A stretch of 55,664 nucleotides of DNA, taken from Caenicola sp034331105 (GTDB lineage: Bacteria; Synergistota; Synergistia; Synergistales; Synergistaceae). Location of the stretch: NCBI GenBank assembly GCA_034331105.1, contig JAXQGB010000013.1, forward strand, positions 1 to 55,664, in the 5' to 3' direction. The notes beneath the pieces are model-generated. The model had not been told where the DNA came from. It ran no database searches and saw nothing but the letters and a program-made list of their open reading frames with translations. Positions 7,461 through 16,637 of the stretch are shown piece by piece; position 1 is the first letter of the stretch, and every line of letters starts with the position of its first letter. Made by a program: the position numbers and the translations under genes.

Positions 7461-8300
7461 ATGCCCGTTGATTTTGATTCTTTTAAAATGCTTCTCGAAA
7501 AATTCACCCTGACTTCTATACTGCCCGCGATACTTTACCTGTTGGGCGGGCTTTTTGTCATAAGTATGCTGCTTTCTTTTTTAAATAACAGGCTGAGAAA
7601 ATCAAATATTGATGTAACTCTTCACAGGTTCCTCTCCGGCTCTGTCAAGCTTGTGCTCTATTTTATCCTCTTTATGATGGTTGCAAGCGCGCTGGGTATC
7701 CAGGTGACATCACTGGTAGCGGTACTGAGCGTTGCAGGATTGGCTGTCTCCCTGTCTGTACAGGGACTGCTGTCCAATGTCCTGTCGGGGCTCATGCTGC
7801 TTTTCATAAAACCCTTCAAAGTAGGAGATTATGTTGAAGTGGGCGGAGTGGGAGGTTTTATCAACGAGATAGGTTTTGTTCATACAAAAATACTCTCTTT
7901 CGAAAACGTCCTGATATATATGCCCAACAGTGAAGTGTCAAACGGCAAGATAACAAATTACAGTACGGAAGAAAAAAGAAGATTCAATCTTAATTTTACT
8001 GTCTCCTACGACTGTCCTCCTGAAAAGGTGCGTGAAGTACTGCTGGGATATATATCTTCTCACCCCAAAATAGATAAGGAACCTGCGCCTTTGGTCGCGG
8101 TAAGCAAATACAAGGACAGTTCCATCGAATACGTAGTCAGGGCGTGGGCGGACAACAGTGTTTACTGGGATGTTTACTGGGATATCCACAATGACATGGA
8201 TGCATTGTTCAAAAAGAACGGCCTGATAATGACATACCCGCATCTAAACGTTCACATCGATAATAAATCTTCAGAAGATAATAAAAAAACCGCCGAGTGA
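7461..8300 (+). CDS. mscS: Small-conductance mechanosensitive channel, MscS family
   Basis: 279 aa from ATG 7461 (SD GGAAGG 7443-7448, spacing 12); an in-frame ATG at 7449 touches the SD and is less likely. Three N-terminal hydrophobic segments are followed by the glycine/alanine-rich pore helix region (residues ~85-125, VAVLSVAGLAVSLSVQG...), then the beta-rich cytoplasmic domain with KVGDYVEVGG. MscS channels open on membrane tension and release solutes after hypo-osmotic shock. Size and order match the E. coli-type MscS. The TGA stop lies inside the hairpin of the terminator that follows. Confidence 0.92.
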   Translation: MPVDFDSFKMLLEKFTLTSILPAILYLLGGLFVISMLLSFLNNRLRKSNIDVTLHRFLSGSVKLVLYFILFMMVASALGIQVTSLVAVLSVAGLAVSLSVQGLLSNVLSGLMLLFIKPFKVGDYVEVGGVGGFINEIGFVHTKILSFENVLIYMPNSEVSNGKITNYSTEEKRRFNLNFTVSYDCPPEKVREVLLGYISSHPKIDKEPAPLVAVSKYKDSSIEYVVRAWADNSVYWDVYWDIHNDMDALFKKNGLIMTYPHLNVHIDNKSSEDNKKTAE

Positions 8301-8316
8301 TAAGGGCGGTTTTTTT
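8283..8316 (+). terminator. Rho-independent terminator after mscS
   Basis: Stem ACCGCC (289-294 of the 8 kb block) with GGCGGT around an 8-10 nt loop, flanked by A-run before and a run of seven T after. The A-run means it could also work on the minus strand for the convergent gene ending at 8335. Confidence 0.85.
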
Positions 8317-8334
8317 ATTATCCATTATCTCTTT

Positions 8335-8838
8335 TCAGTCAGATAGAGCGGGCGGTTCTATTTCCACATCCACTGTCGTCTCCGTCGCGGCTTCCGGTTC
8401 CGGTTCAGGAGCAGGAGCCTGGGTCATTGATCCCGGGAGTGGCAGATAGACATCCGGCGCTTTTTCTGCAACTGCCGGGACAGATATCATGAATGAGGAA
8501 GTCTTTCCGAAATTGAAGTCCCTTTCCTCTGTTTTGATGACTTTGTCTGAATCCTCATCAACTATCTCTACTTTGATGGTATGGTTGGGGCCGTTGACCT
8601 TGACCACGTCTCTCTCTTTGGCATAGAGCTCAATTTTGTTTTTGGCATCCCCGTTGACGGTTATCCTGACAAACTCCGCAGCCTCGTAACTTTGTCCATT
8701 GATCTCGACTGTTTTGTTGTCCAGAAGGACCTCGTGTTCTTTGCCGTAATAATAGAGGAAGAAACATAATGCAACGAGGAGGGCCAGAAGTACAAGCCTT
8801 ATCACAAGTCTCTTTTTATTGACAGATCCGTTGTTCAT
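8335..8838 (-). CDS. Single-pass membrane-anchored protein of the ABC importer cluster (hypothetical)
   Basis: 167 aa with SD GGAGGA ahead of ATG 8838. One N-terminal membrane segment (about residues 11-30, after KKR), then a small beta-rich extracytoplasmic domain (about 35-120), and a Pro/Glu/Ala-rich C-terminal tail (APAPEPEPEAATETT). It is the last gene of a minus-strand operon with two permeases and an ATPase, 3 bp after the second permease. The layout resembles DUF6672-type accessory proteins seen beside such transporters, but I cannot confirm that family. Function unknown; a periplasmic accessory of the transporter is a reasonable inference from position. Confidence 0.7.
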   Translation of the reverse strand: MNNGSVNKKRLVIRLVLLALLVALCFFLYYYGKEHEVLLDNKTVEINGQSYEAAEFVRITVNGDAKNKIELYAKERDVVKVNGPNHTIKVEIVDEDSDKVIKTEERDFNFGKTSSFMISVPAVAEKAPDVYLPLPGSMTQAPAPEPEPEAATETTVDVEIEPPALSD

Positions 8839-8841
8839 GGC

Positions 8842-9945
8842 CTAATCCTCCCCCCTCAGGCTTCTGCGTGCCTCTGCCTTGGCTCTCATCCTTCTCCATG
8901 CGTGGAGGACCAGCGCAAGGGCTATTATGCCGTAGGAGACGAAGACCCTGAAGTATTCACCGAGCTGTGCCTGTCCGATAAGCTCCTTGCCTGCCATGGG
9001 GGAGACGACAAACATAAGGTGGAAAAGGACGACTCCGACGAATACGTTCGTTATAGTCGCTCTGCTTACAGAGGCTCCGCCGATGAGGATCGCAGCTATG
9101 GCGAACATCCCCGCCTGTTCATGGCTGTTGTATGTGTTCATCGTACCTATGTTCTGCAGGAATATTATCTGTCCGTAACATGCAAGGATCGTAGATATGA
9201 GTATCGCTATTATCCTTGTCCGTTCAACGGGGATACCTGATTCCTCGGCAACTTTCATATCCTGTCCCAGGGCTCTCATGTCCTGCCCCAGCTTTGTCTT
9301 TCTGAACCAGATTATCAGGATACAGAAAAGGCCTATGAGTATGAATGTCGCAAGGGGGATGTCTATGCCTGAGATGCTTACAGGGATCAGGTTGTCGAGT
9401 ACATGCCTTACGCCTGTAAGGTTTATCGCGTTCCTTATTCCGTATCCCCTGGAGAGGACCAGCTGCGGGTTGCTGATCGGGATGAGACGTCCCATAGTGT
9501 AGAGCACTATCAGCTGATAGACGCCGTTGATGAAGAATCCCAGGATGTATGATGTGACCATTTCCCTGCCTTTGGCCCTGTTGAGGACCGCTCCGCAGAT
9601 ATAGCCCAGTACTATTGCAATGGGGGTCCCTATCAGCCCGGCCAGCATCATTCCGTAAACACCTGTCACTGCCCAGTCTGTTACGAAGATGAGTCCGATC
9701 TGCCCTGCCATGGCTCCAAGGACCATACCAAAGTTGAGTCCCATCCCAGCCAGTATCGGGATCAGAAGAGAAAGCACAAGAAATGAGTTTCTTGCCAGCC
9801 TTGTCAGCATCTCCTGTATGAGATAGTTGGCAGAGAATCCTGAGATCGGTATCGCTATGACGGAAAGGCCGATAAAGATTATGGGGACGGCATTATTGGC
9901 CAGGATATTTTTGATGTTGAATGAACCTTTATTTTTGTCCGCCAT
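8842..9945 (-). CDS. ABC transporter permease (BPD_transp_2 / RbsC-like), second subunit
   Basis: 367 aa polytopic protein with about ten hydrophobic segments and the conserved GGASVSRATITNVFVG block (about residues 290-305) typical of the branched-chain/ribose/nucleoside permease superfamily. It starts at ATG 9945, sharing one base with the stop of the upstream permease (TAATG), so the two are translationally coupled and likely form a heterodimeric pore with the double ATPase encoded at 10997-12625. Substrate cannot be read from the sequence. Confidence 0.9.
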   Translation of the reverse strand: MADKNKGSFNIKNILANNAVPIIFIGLSVIAIPISGFSANYLIQEMLTRLARNSFLVLSLLIPILAGMGLNFGMVLGAMAGQIGLIFVTDWAVTGVYGMMLAGLIGTPIAIVLGYICGAVLNRAKGREMVTSYILGFFINGVYQLIVLYTMGRLIPISNPQLVLSRGYGIRNAINLTGVRHVLDNLIPVSISGIDIPLATFILIGLFCILIIWFRKTKLGQDMRALGQDMKVAEESGIPVERTRIIAILISTILACYGQIIFLQNIGTMNTYNSHEQAGMFAIAAILIGGASVSRATITNVFVGVVLFHLMFVVSPMAGKELIGQAQLGEYFRVFVSYGIIALALVLHAWRRMRAKAEARRSLRGED

Positions 9946-10991
9946 TATCTCTTCACCATCACTTTCCTGGTAAGGGCATAGAGGATCATTCCGTTGCTGA
10001 CGATGATCCTGATAACTTCAGACATGTCAGTCTGCATGACGCTGTTTATTACGGACGGCGTCATCGTAAGGATCCCCTGGAAGAGGAAAGTGCCTACAAC
10101 TACGTTGACCATGGAGGCCTTGTTTACCGAAGCGCCACCGAGCAATATCGCAGCTACCGCAGGGAACGCCATGTAAAAGGGTCCCATGTAGAGCTGGACA
10201 AATCCGAAGCTCTGTTCGTATACAAGTATTCCGACGGCCCCAAGTACTGTTGAGAGTATTACGGAGATGGTGCGCATTTTGTCTACGTCAATGCCGGAGG
10301 CCCTTGCAAATTCAGGGTTAGAACCTACTGCTGTGACCGCAGTCCCTGTCTTTGTACGGAAAAATCCCCATACGAGGAATATCATGAATGCAAAGAAAAG
10401 ATACATCCCTATGGGCAGATAGAAGAATTCCCCTATTCTTATGTTGAGGTGTTTGCTGAGCGCGTTGAACCAGAAGCCTTCAACGCTTATCGTGGTCCTA
10501 AGCCCCGAACCGCCGTAGCCCCAGATCATCGTCGGGCTGGTGTAAGGCAGGAGAAGCCATGCCATGCACATCAATGCAACAGATGAGAATCCTACGTATG
10601 TTGCGATCATCATCTCATCACCCTTGACCCTGTTGAGGAGCTGCCCGTACATCCATCCGAAGACTACTGCCAGCGGAACAGCTATCACCATTGCCAGCAG
10701 GAATCCTATGCTGCCCTGGATCCCTATCTGGATGGAAGTTACAGCTCCGAGGAGTCCGGCAATTATCCCCAACGGGAGGCCGAAGTTGAGTCCGCACCCG
10801 GACTGGACCATGGGTACCATTGCAAGTACAAGCACTCCGTTCATCCCAACTCTTACAAGGGTGTCGGAAAGCGAAGCATCCAGACGAACTCCTACCATGG
10901 GAGCCGCAATAAAGAGTGAGAGAAGGAAGAGCCCGATTATTATCCTGGGCCAACCGGCGTTTTCAATAAAAGCCTGAAGTTTTTCTTTCAT
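9945..10991 (-). CDS. ABC transporter permease (BPD_transp_2 / RbsC-like), first subunit
   Basis: 348 aa from ATG 10991, five bases after the TGA of the ATPase gene, with SD AGGTGATAGGG overlapping that stop; a GTG at 11006 is less likely. Multiple hydrophobic helices and the paired motif GGASVNKASMVNVVVG (about residues 285-300) match the other permease at 8842-9945, showing the two are paralogous subunits. Part of the same minus-strand operon, and needed for substrate passage across the inner membrane. Confidence 0.9.
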   Translation of the reverse strand: MKEKLQAFIENAGWPRIIIGLFLLSLFIAAPMVGVRLDASLSDTLVRVGMNGVLVLAMVPMVQSGCGLNFGLPLGIIAGLLGAVTSIQIGIQGSIGFLLAMVIAVPLAVVFGWMYGQLLNRVKGDEMMIATYVGFSSVALMCMAWLLLPYTSPTMIWGYGGSGLRTTISVEGFWFNALSKHLNIRIGEFFYLPIGMYLFFAFMIFLVWGFFRTKTGTAVTAVGSNPEFARASGIDVDKMRTISVILSTVLGAVGILVYEQSFGFVQLYMGPFYMAFPAVAAILLGGASVNKASMVNVVVGTFLFQGILTMTPSVINSVMQTDMSEVIRIIVSNGMILYALTRKVMVKR

Positions 10992-10996
10992 CCCTA

Positions 10997-12625
10997 TCAC
11001 CTGCACCTCTCTGCCGATATTTCGTCAGCGCTTATTTCAGCAACGTTGCCGAGCATCAGGAGCCCGAATTCCTCAGCCGGCGACTTGGCCGGCAGTATCC
11101 CTGAAACCCTGCCTTCGTTGATTATAGCGACCCTGTCGCATATCGACCTGAGTTCTTCCAGTTCTGAAGATGTCATTATTATTGTTGTACCGGTCTCTTC
11201 GTTAACTCTCCTGAGAGTGTCGAGGACCAGTTTTTTTGCCCCGACGTCAATTCCCCTTGTCGGTTCTGAGACAAAGAGTATCTCTGGTGCCACGGCAAAG
11301 GCCTTGGCAAGGCATACCTTCTGCTGGTTGCCTCCGGAGAGCTCGACCGCTCTCTGTTTAGGCCCTGTGCAGCGGATCTCGAGGGCTTTGATGTAGTCTT
11401 CGGTACATTTTGTTACAGCTTTGTCATCGCGCCACTTGACCAGCCCGCCGAGCAGGTGTGAAATAAACTTTTCCTGTACCTGCATAGCTGTGAAGGTGAT
11501 GTTCCAGTCTATTCCCTCTTCAAGAAGGAGACCCACTCCGCGTCTGTCTTCGGAGACGAAGGCCATCCCCTCCATCAGGGAGGAGTTGGGGTCGTTGAGC
11601 TTTATTTCCTTACCCCTTACAAAGACCTTTCCCCCGGAAACGTAAAGACCCATTATTCCGTTGGAAATGCCCACCTTGCCCTGTCCTGCGAGGCCTCCAA
11701 GACCAAATATCTCGCCCTGGCGGACCTCTATGGAGACATCCCTTACCGTCTCACCCGGCATGTCTACCCAGAGATTTTGAGTCTTAAGGATGACATCCCC
11801 GAACTTTCTCTCTTTTTCTTCGCCCGCATCGGCTACGCCGGAGATCTGCCTTCCAACCATCCAGCTTGCGATCTGCCTGACGTTGGTCTCTCCTGTTTTT
11901 GCTTCCTGGATAACACGGCCGTCCCTGAGAACTACCAGTTTGTCGCAGAGGTCAATGATCTCCTGGAGCCTGTGGGATATGAATATGATCGCTATGCCCT
12001 GGCAGGCCAGCTTTTTTAACGCTTCAATGAGCACCTGGGCCTCGGATTCCGCAAGTACGGCAGTAGGTTCGTCCAAAACCAGAAGTTTTGTCTTCTTTCT
12101 GTCGATCTCACGGGCTATCTCTGTAAACTGTTTGTGGCCGACAGGCATTTCGCTTATCAATGTATCCGGTGCCAGAGTGACCCCCAGAGTATCGATAGCC
12201 CTGACTGCCCTGTTGTTCATGTCCGCTCTGTCGAGGGTCTTGAACCTGTCTCCGAAGACCTCTACAAGCGGGTTGTATTTCATGGATTCCCTGTTGAGAA
12301 GGATATTTTCGGTGGCAGTAAAGCCGGGGATCAGTGAGAATTCCTGGTGGACCATTCCTATACCGGCTTCAAGCGCATCGAATGGGTCTTTGAATAATTT
12401 TTCTTCCCCGTCGATGATTATCCTGCCTTCGTAACCGCCTGTCTCCTCAATCACAGACATCCCGAAGAGGATATTCATAAGGGTGGACTTTCCGGCGCCG
12501 TTTTCACCTACAAGCCCAAGTATCTCACCCGGCATCAGCGAAAAGCTGACGTCAGCGAGGACTCTGTTTCCGAAGTACTCCTTGCCAATATTCTCCATCT
12601 TTAGGAGAGGCACTCCTTCGGGCAT
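10997..12625 (-). CDS. ABC transporter ATPase with two nucleotide-binding domains (RbsA/MglA/BmpA-system type)
   Basis: 542 aa from ATG 12625 (SD GAGGTG, spacing 6; the GTG at 12634 overlaps that SD). First NBD: Walker A GENGAGKST (about 40), DEPTAVL Walker B (about 185). Second NBD: degenerate P-loop GLAGQGKVG (about 300), intact signature LSGGNQQKV (about 430) and EPTRGID. A degenerate second P-loop is normal for this family (ribose, galactose, purine-nucleoside importers). First gene of the operon 12625-8335 and directly downstream of a DUF3798 binding protein, its likely partner. Confidence 0.92.
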   Translation of the reverse strand: MPEGVPLLKMENIGKEYFGNRVLADVSFSLMPGEILGLVGENGAGKSTLMNILFGMSVIEETGGYEGRIIIDGEEKLFKDPFDALEAGIGMVHQEFSLIPGFTATENILLNRESMKYNPLVEVFGDRFKTLDRADMNNRAVRAIDTLGVTLAPDTLISEMPVGHKQFTEIAREIDRKKTKLLVLDEPTAVLAESEAQVLIEALKKLACQGIAIIFISHRLQEIIDLCDKLVVLRDGRVIQEAKTGETNVRQIASWMVGRQISGVADAGEEKERKFGDVILKTQNLWVDMPGETVRDVSIEVRQGEIFGLGGLAGQGKVGISNGIMGLYVSGGKVFVRGKEIKLNDPNSSLMEGMAFVSEDRRGVGLLLEEGIDWNITFTAMQVQEKFISHLLGGLVKWRDDKAVTKCTEDYIKALEIRCTGPKQRAVELSGGNQQKVCLAKAFAVAPEILFVSEPTRGIDVGAKKLVLDTLRRVNEETGTTIIMTSSELEELRSICDRVAIINEGRVSGILPAKSPAEEFGLLMLGNVAEISADEISAERCR

Positions 12626-12797
12626 CCGCTTCACCTCTTTTTCTTAATACTAAATAAACATTCGCTTATATATATAACAGAAAAATTATATTCTAACAAC
12701 AATACAAAAGAAAGTCGGCTGTAAATGCCTCACATCATCAACACAATAATATTATACACTTATTAATTCCATTTTTTATCAATGTATTCGGACCGAT

Positions 12798-12848
12798 AAA
12801 ACAAGCCGGATAAGCCTTTTGTCAAAAAAGGCGATATCCGGCTTGTTT
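12798..12848 (-). terminator. Hairpin terminator after the DUF3798 gene
   Basis: Arms AAACAAGCCGGATA and TATCCGGCTTGTTT with an internal loop that itself contains AAGCC/GGC pairing. On the minus strand the stem is followed by TTTTAT. It lies between the binding-protein gene (ends 12881) and the ATPase gene (starts 12625), so it would reduce read-through and keep the binding protein in excess over the membrane subunits. The remaining interval 12626-12797 is very AT-rich with TATAAT matches on the minus strand, suggesting a separate promoter for the importer genes. Confidence 0.75.
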
Positions 12849-12880
12849 GTCCTTGCTATTCCATTACTCTGATTACCGTC

Positions 12881-14074
12881 CTACTTAATGGTGAGATATT
12901 TCTCCGGGACCTTTACATCCGTAACTTTCATATAACCTTTTCCAAAGACATACGTGTCCTGATAGACCAATGTGAATTTCTTATTCCTGAGACCCTTTGC
13001 GACGTCAAAATAAGAGGCCCCGTTCCATGCTGCTCCCGGAGTATATTTGTCGTAGCACTTCCAGAGGTCCTTGAGGTTGTAGAGCTTGGCTTTGCCCTCA
13101 ACTATCCTTTTGCCGTATTCTGCGAGTGCGCATGTGGTGCTCCACCCGTATGAGTAAGCCCATGTTCCCATGCGGGCCTTTCCGCCTGCCTTTACTACAG
13201 AAACTTCGACTTTTTTCATTATTGCCTTCCAGTCTCCTGCTTCCTTCGAAAGGTCAATGCCGAATGCTCCGGGATATCCCATGAGCGGTGAGGGGAGGTC
13301 GGGTTCAACAAAAATAGCTCCATGTTTTGCCACCTGCTTGAGAAGCGGTTCTGTCTGTGCGTCGTTTGTGCAGAAGAAAGCCGTATCCTTGCCATATTTC
13401 TGGACCCACGCAGGGACCTTTTCAAGTATGAACTGCTGTGCTCCGGCTACACCTACGTCGCTTACAGGGTCAGGGGCAGTCTCGAATGCAAATTTAAGGC
13501 CAAGGTCTTTACAGGCCTGTTCCATTATTGCGCGACGTCTTGAAAGGAGCTCATAGCTCATGTGACGCGGGAAGGAGATATGTACGAATGTTTTTGCTCC
13601 AAGTTTTTTAGCTGTGTTTATTATGAGGTATCCGCGCATTATGTTGTCTACGCCTATTGCAAAGTCTGCAGTGCTTGTGATCACTGCCGGGTCTTCCTGG
13701 GGTTCACCTGCAAAGCAGAGAACGTCAGGACGTTTTTCCTTGACCCTGCGGAATGCTTCTGTTGTTCCCGGGATCGCGTCATCGACTACTATGACTTTGA
13801 CCTTCGGGTCGTCTGAAAGCCCCACTATCTGGGAGATGGTGGTCTCCATTTCAGACATGAAATTATCAGGCATTGTGACGTGGCGGATCATTCCGCCTGA
13901 AGCTGCGTCTCCATATTCCTTGATGAGCCTTTCAGCTCCCCGGTATGTGTCCTCCGCCTGTGAGACCGTCAGTGTCGCTACGCCAATGTGAAAGGGCGCC
14001 GCAGCAAGGGCAGAACCGCAGAAGACAAGTGCCAGGACCAGCGCAACTGCAAAACAGACCGCATGTTTCTTCAT
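12881..14074 (-). CDS. DUF3798 family periplasmic solute-binding protein, copy 1
   Basis: 397 aa from ATG 14074 (SD AGGAGGAG, spacing about 7); the frame open to 14245 is upstream leader. Typical signal peptide MKKHAVCFAVALVLALVFCG...ALA/AAPFHIG. The mature part opens FHIGVATLTVSQAED and has MPDNFMSEMETT, PGTTEAFRRVKEKRPDVLCF and ISFPRHMSYE, all shared with the paralogue at 16638-17891. DUF3798 proteins resemble type I periplasmic binding proteins and occur in Synergistota and some other anaerobes. Located immediately upstream of an ABC importer operon on the same strand, so it very likely delivers its ligand to that importer. Ligand unknown. Confidence 0.88.
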   Translation of the reverse strand: MKKHAVCFAVALVLALVFCGSALAAAPFHIGVATLTVSQAEDTYRGAERLIKEYGDAASGGMIRHVTMPDNFMSEMETTISQIVGLSDDPKVKVIVVDDAIPGTTEAFRRVKEKRPDVLCFAGEPQEDPAVITSTADFAIGVDNIMRGYLIINTAKKLGAKTFVHISFPRHMSYELLSRRRAIMEQACKDLGLKFAFETAPDPVSDVGVAGAQQFILEKVPAWVQKYGKDTAFFCTNDAQTEPLLKQVAKHGAIFVEPDLPSPLMGYPGAFGIDLSKEAGDWKAIMKKVEVSVVKAGGKARMGTWAYSYGWSTTCALAEYGKRIVEGKAKLYNLKDLWKCYDKYTPGAAWNGASYFDVAKGLRNKKFTLVYQDTYVFGKGYMKVTDVKVPEKYLTIK

Positions 14075-14188
14075 CAAGTACTCCTCCTGTAATATTTGGG
14101 AATGGGAGTTTTCTGACCAGAAAGCTCCGGCAGAACAGCTGCAGTTCCCCAATAAAAAAAACTGAACCGGAGATGCTGCACAGTATAA

Positions 14189-14217
14189 ATGGTATTCCCG
14201 CAGTGCCCATAAGTCAA
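14189..14217 (-). promoter_or_regulatory. Probable sigma70 promoter for the DUF3798 gene
   Basis: On the minus strand TTGACT (14217-14212), 17-nt spacer, TACCAT (14194-14189). -35 matches 5/6 and -10 matches 4/6 of consensus. The transcript would start about 115 nt before the ATG at 14074, leaving a leader with a T-rich stretch. Confidence 0.5.
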
Positions 14218-14429
14218 TACTGACTGATCCGTGGCGGACAGACATATTTCATGCCGAGGCTCTCCACAGCTCGTTTTACTGTTTTCCTCCTTTTAGAGAT
14301 TTTTTTGCCCGTCTGCCCGGGATGCACCGCTCTTATGCCTCTCTTTTCCATATGGATAATAAGATCCCCAAGTAGTATGATAATAGAGGACCCTGACAGA
14401 AGCTTCGTCAGGCCCTGCATGATCTTCAA
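14214..14429 (-). CDS. Possible small basic protein (doubtful)
   Basis: 71-codon frame between the divergent genes at 14074 and 14475. The C-terminal half is basic (GKKISKRRKTVKRAVESLGMKY) with two hydrophobic N-terminal turns. No clear SD precedes the first ATG; a shorter start at an internal ATG is possible. I do not recognise it; it may be chance. The interval 14075-14474 otherwise holds the promoter at 14189-14217 and the SD GGAGGG of the next gene. Confidence 0.2.
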   Translation of the reverse strand: MKIMQGLTKLLSGSSIIILLGDLIIHMEKRGIRAVHPGQTGKKISKRRKTVKRAVESLGMKYVCPPRISQY

Positions 14430-14474
14430 AGATCCGGAAAGCGGACGATCTTATCAGATTTCGGAGGGATAAAT

Positions 14475-15584
14475 TTGATCAGAGAGAACAGGTTAATGAA
14501 ACTGGCAGTTGAGTTAAGTTCATTGGGATTTGACGGGATATATCTGGGACCTTCGACTGACCTGGAGTACATCGGCGGCCTTGACACCCACCCGGACGAA
14601 AGGGTCCGGGGGCTGATGGTTTCTAAAGATGCCCGATGCTTTGCGATGACTCCGCTGCTTTACAAAGAAGAGATGAGAAACGCTTTCGGGGATGTCCCTT
14701 TCTATGCGGAATGGAACGACCACGAAGGCTTTACGGATGCGTTCAGGCTCGGATGCGAAAATCTGGGGCTTGTCGGAAAAAAGATCGCATTCAACGACGG
14801 CGTTCGCGCTGTCGATATGCTTGCGATAAGGGATACGATGGATATTCAGCTCTGCAACGGTTTGAAAGTGCTGGATCCCCTTCGCTCACGCAAGGATGAG
14901 GAAGAGCTTGACCTGATGAGAAAAGCATCCGCGATGGTCGATCAGGTCGTTTACAAGCTCATTGAATTTATAAAGCCCGGAATGACAGAGAGGGATATCA
15001 TAAAGAAGATACCTGAGTTTTTTGAAGAGGCCGGATGTTATGAGATGTCTTTCGGCCCAATAGTCGCCAGCGGACCAAACGGCTCAATGCCCCACTACTC
15101 CGGAGACAAAAGGGTGATCGAAAAAAATGACGTCATCATCCTTGACCTTGGAGGAAGGCATAATGGATATTGCTCAGACACTACCAGGACACTTTTCGTA
15201 GGGACTCCTACTGATGAACAGAAAAAAGTATACGAAACAATCAGAAGGGCGCAGGCAGCAGGAGAAGCTGCTGTGAGGCCCGGAGCGACAGGGCAGGATG
15301 TAGACAGGGCGGCAAGAAAGGTCATAGTCGATGCAGGATATGGAGATTTTTTCTTCAACAGGGTCGGACATGGCATTGGACTGGCTGTTCACGAATCACC
15401 CTTTATCATTGAGGGGAACGACAGGCCGCTTGAACCGGGAAATGTTTTCAGCGTCGAACCTGGGATCTACCTCCCCGGCAAATTTGGTGTAAGGATCGAA
15501 AATCTGGTCGCAGTGAGGCCGGACGGTACAGGCGAGGTGCTCAACCATTCACCGCGGGAACTTACCGCAGTAAAAAACGGATAA
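14475..15584 (+). CDS. M24 family metallopeptidase (Xaa-Pro dipeptidase/aminopeptidase-like)
   Basis: 369 aa, TTG start with SD GGAGGG (14463-14468, spacing 6). N-terminal creatinase-like domain (about 1-130) followed by a pita-bread M24 catalytic domain. Metal ligands visible: Asp in LDLGGRHNGYCSDTTRT (about 222-237), His in GHGIGLAVHE (about 297), Glu in SVEPGIY (about 326) and Glu in RIENL (about 341). Enzymes of this fold remove an N-terminal residue before proline, or act on related substrates such as creatine. The next gene starts 16 bp later and a DUF3798 binding protein follows, so peptide or amino-acid-derivative uptake and breakdown may be linked. Exact specificity is not readable. 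Confidence 0.88.
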   Translation: MIRENRLMKLAVELSSLGFDGIYLGPSTDLEYIGGLDTHPDERVRGLMVSKDARCFAMTPLLYKEEMRNAFGDVPFYAEWNDHEGFTDAFRLGCENLGLVGKKIAFNDGVRAVDMLAIRDTMDIQLCNGLKVLDPLRSRKDEEELDLMRKASAMVDQVVYKLIEFIKPGMTERDIIKKIPEFFEEAGCYEMSFGPIVASGPNGSMPHYSGDKRVIEKNDVIILDLGGRHNGYCSDTTRTLFVGTPTDEQKKVYETIRRAQAAGEAAVRPGATGQDVDRAARKVIVDAGYGDFFFNRVGHGIGLAVHESPFIIEGNDRPLEPGNVFSVEPGIYLPGKFGVRIENLVAVRPDGTGEVLNHSPRELTAVKNG

Positions 15585-15600
15585 AAGAAAGGATGATCCA

Positions 15601-16482
15601 ATGAGCGACAGGAATGTTGTGGGCTTCATCGGCACCGGAGTGATGGGTTCAAGCATGGCAGGACACCTTCTCGCCGGAGGAAATGAAGTCCACGTATACA
15701 ACAGGACAAAAAGCAAAGCCGAAAAGCTTATTCAAGCGGGGGCAGTCTGGGAGGATTCGCCGTCAGAGCTGGCATCCAAATGCAGCATCATATTCACGAT
15801 CGTCGGCTATCCCAGGGATGTAGAGGATGTCTACCTTGGCAAAAACGGACTTATAGCCTCGGCTGCAAAAGGCTCGCTGCTGGTGGACATGACGACATCA
15901 AGCCCCAAACTGGCAGGAAGGATCTGGGAGGCTGCCGGGTCTAAAGGAATATCCGTCCTTGATGCGCCTGTGACCGGAGGCGACAGGGGGGCAAGGGAAG
16001 CAAAGCTGACTATCCTTGTCGGCGGAGAGAAAGAGGATTTCGAACGCGCGCTCCCCTACTTCAGGCTGATGGGGACGAACATCAGGCACATGGGCAAGGC
16101 CGGTTGCGGACAGTACACAAAACTGGTCAACCAGATCACCCTGGCGGGAACTATGACAGGAATGTGCGAAGGGCTTGCTTTTGCAAAGGGATGCGGCCTT
16201 GACCAGAAAGAGGTCCTTGAAGCGATATCGGGAGGGGCTGCAGGCAGCTGGAGCCTTACAAACTACGGTCCCCGAATACTGGACGGGGATTTCGATCCAG
16301 GCTTTTTCGTAAAACACTACATCAAAGACATGAAACTGGCGGAGGAATCAGCAGATGAGATGGGACTCGACCTGCCGGCCCTCTCTCTCACAAGGGAACT
16401 TTATGAGGAAATATCGGAAGGGGGTCTGGATGAAGCCGGGACCCAATCATTATATTGTCTCTATGATCCTGAGGAAGAATAA
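15601..16482 (+). CDS. NAD(P)-dependent beta-hydroxyacid dehydrogenase (3-hydroxyisobutyrate dehydrogenase family)
   Basis: 293 aa with a Rossmann motif GFIGTGVMGSSMAGHL at residues 8-23, the substrate-binding signature DAPVTGGDRGAREAKL (about 120-135) and the catalytic Lys block GKAGCGQYTKLVNQ (about 164-177). Members oxidise 3-hydroxyisobutyrate, tartronate semialdehyde or related beta-hydroxy acids. It follows the M24 peptidase by 16 bp with SD AAAGGA and probably shares its transcript. Substrate unassigned. Confidence 0.88.
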   Translation: MSDRNVVGFIGTGVMGSSMAGHLLAGGNEVHVYNRTKSKAEKLIQAGAVWEDSPSELASKCSIIFTIVGYPRDVEDVYLGKNGLIASAAKGSLLVDMTTSSPKLAGRIWEAAGSKGISVLDAPVTGGDRGAREAKLTILVGGEKEDFERALPYFRLMGTNIRHMGKAGCGQYTKLVNQITLAGTMTGMCEGLAFAKGCGLDQKEVLEAISGGAAGSWSLTNYGPRILDGDFDPGFFVKHYIKDMKLAEESADEMGLDLPALSLTRELYEEISEGGLDEAGTQSLYCLYDPEEE

Positions 16483-16502
16483 TAAGCTAAAGGGGTAATC
16501 AA

Positions 16503-16531
16503 TTGACATAGACGTGAACTGATTATAGAAT
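16503..16531 (+). promoter_or_regulatory. Strong sigma70 promoter for the second DUF3798 gene
   Basis: TTGACA (16503-16508), 17-nt spacer, TAGAAT (16526-16531): 6/6 and 5/6 matches. The start site would be near 16538, about 100 nt before the ATG at 16638. The downstream leader contains an imperfect inverted repeat AAAATGCTTAACATTTTT (16564-16581). Confidence 0.7.
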
Positions 16532-16637
16532 TCAGTTTATAGAGTTCATCGTGCTCTGGGACAAAAATGCTTAACATTTTTAACACCGCAACAAAAAATA
16601 CTTTTTATATTCAACTAATTTCAAGGAGGATGATTTC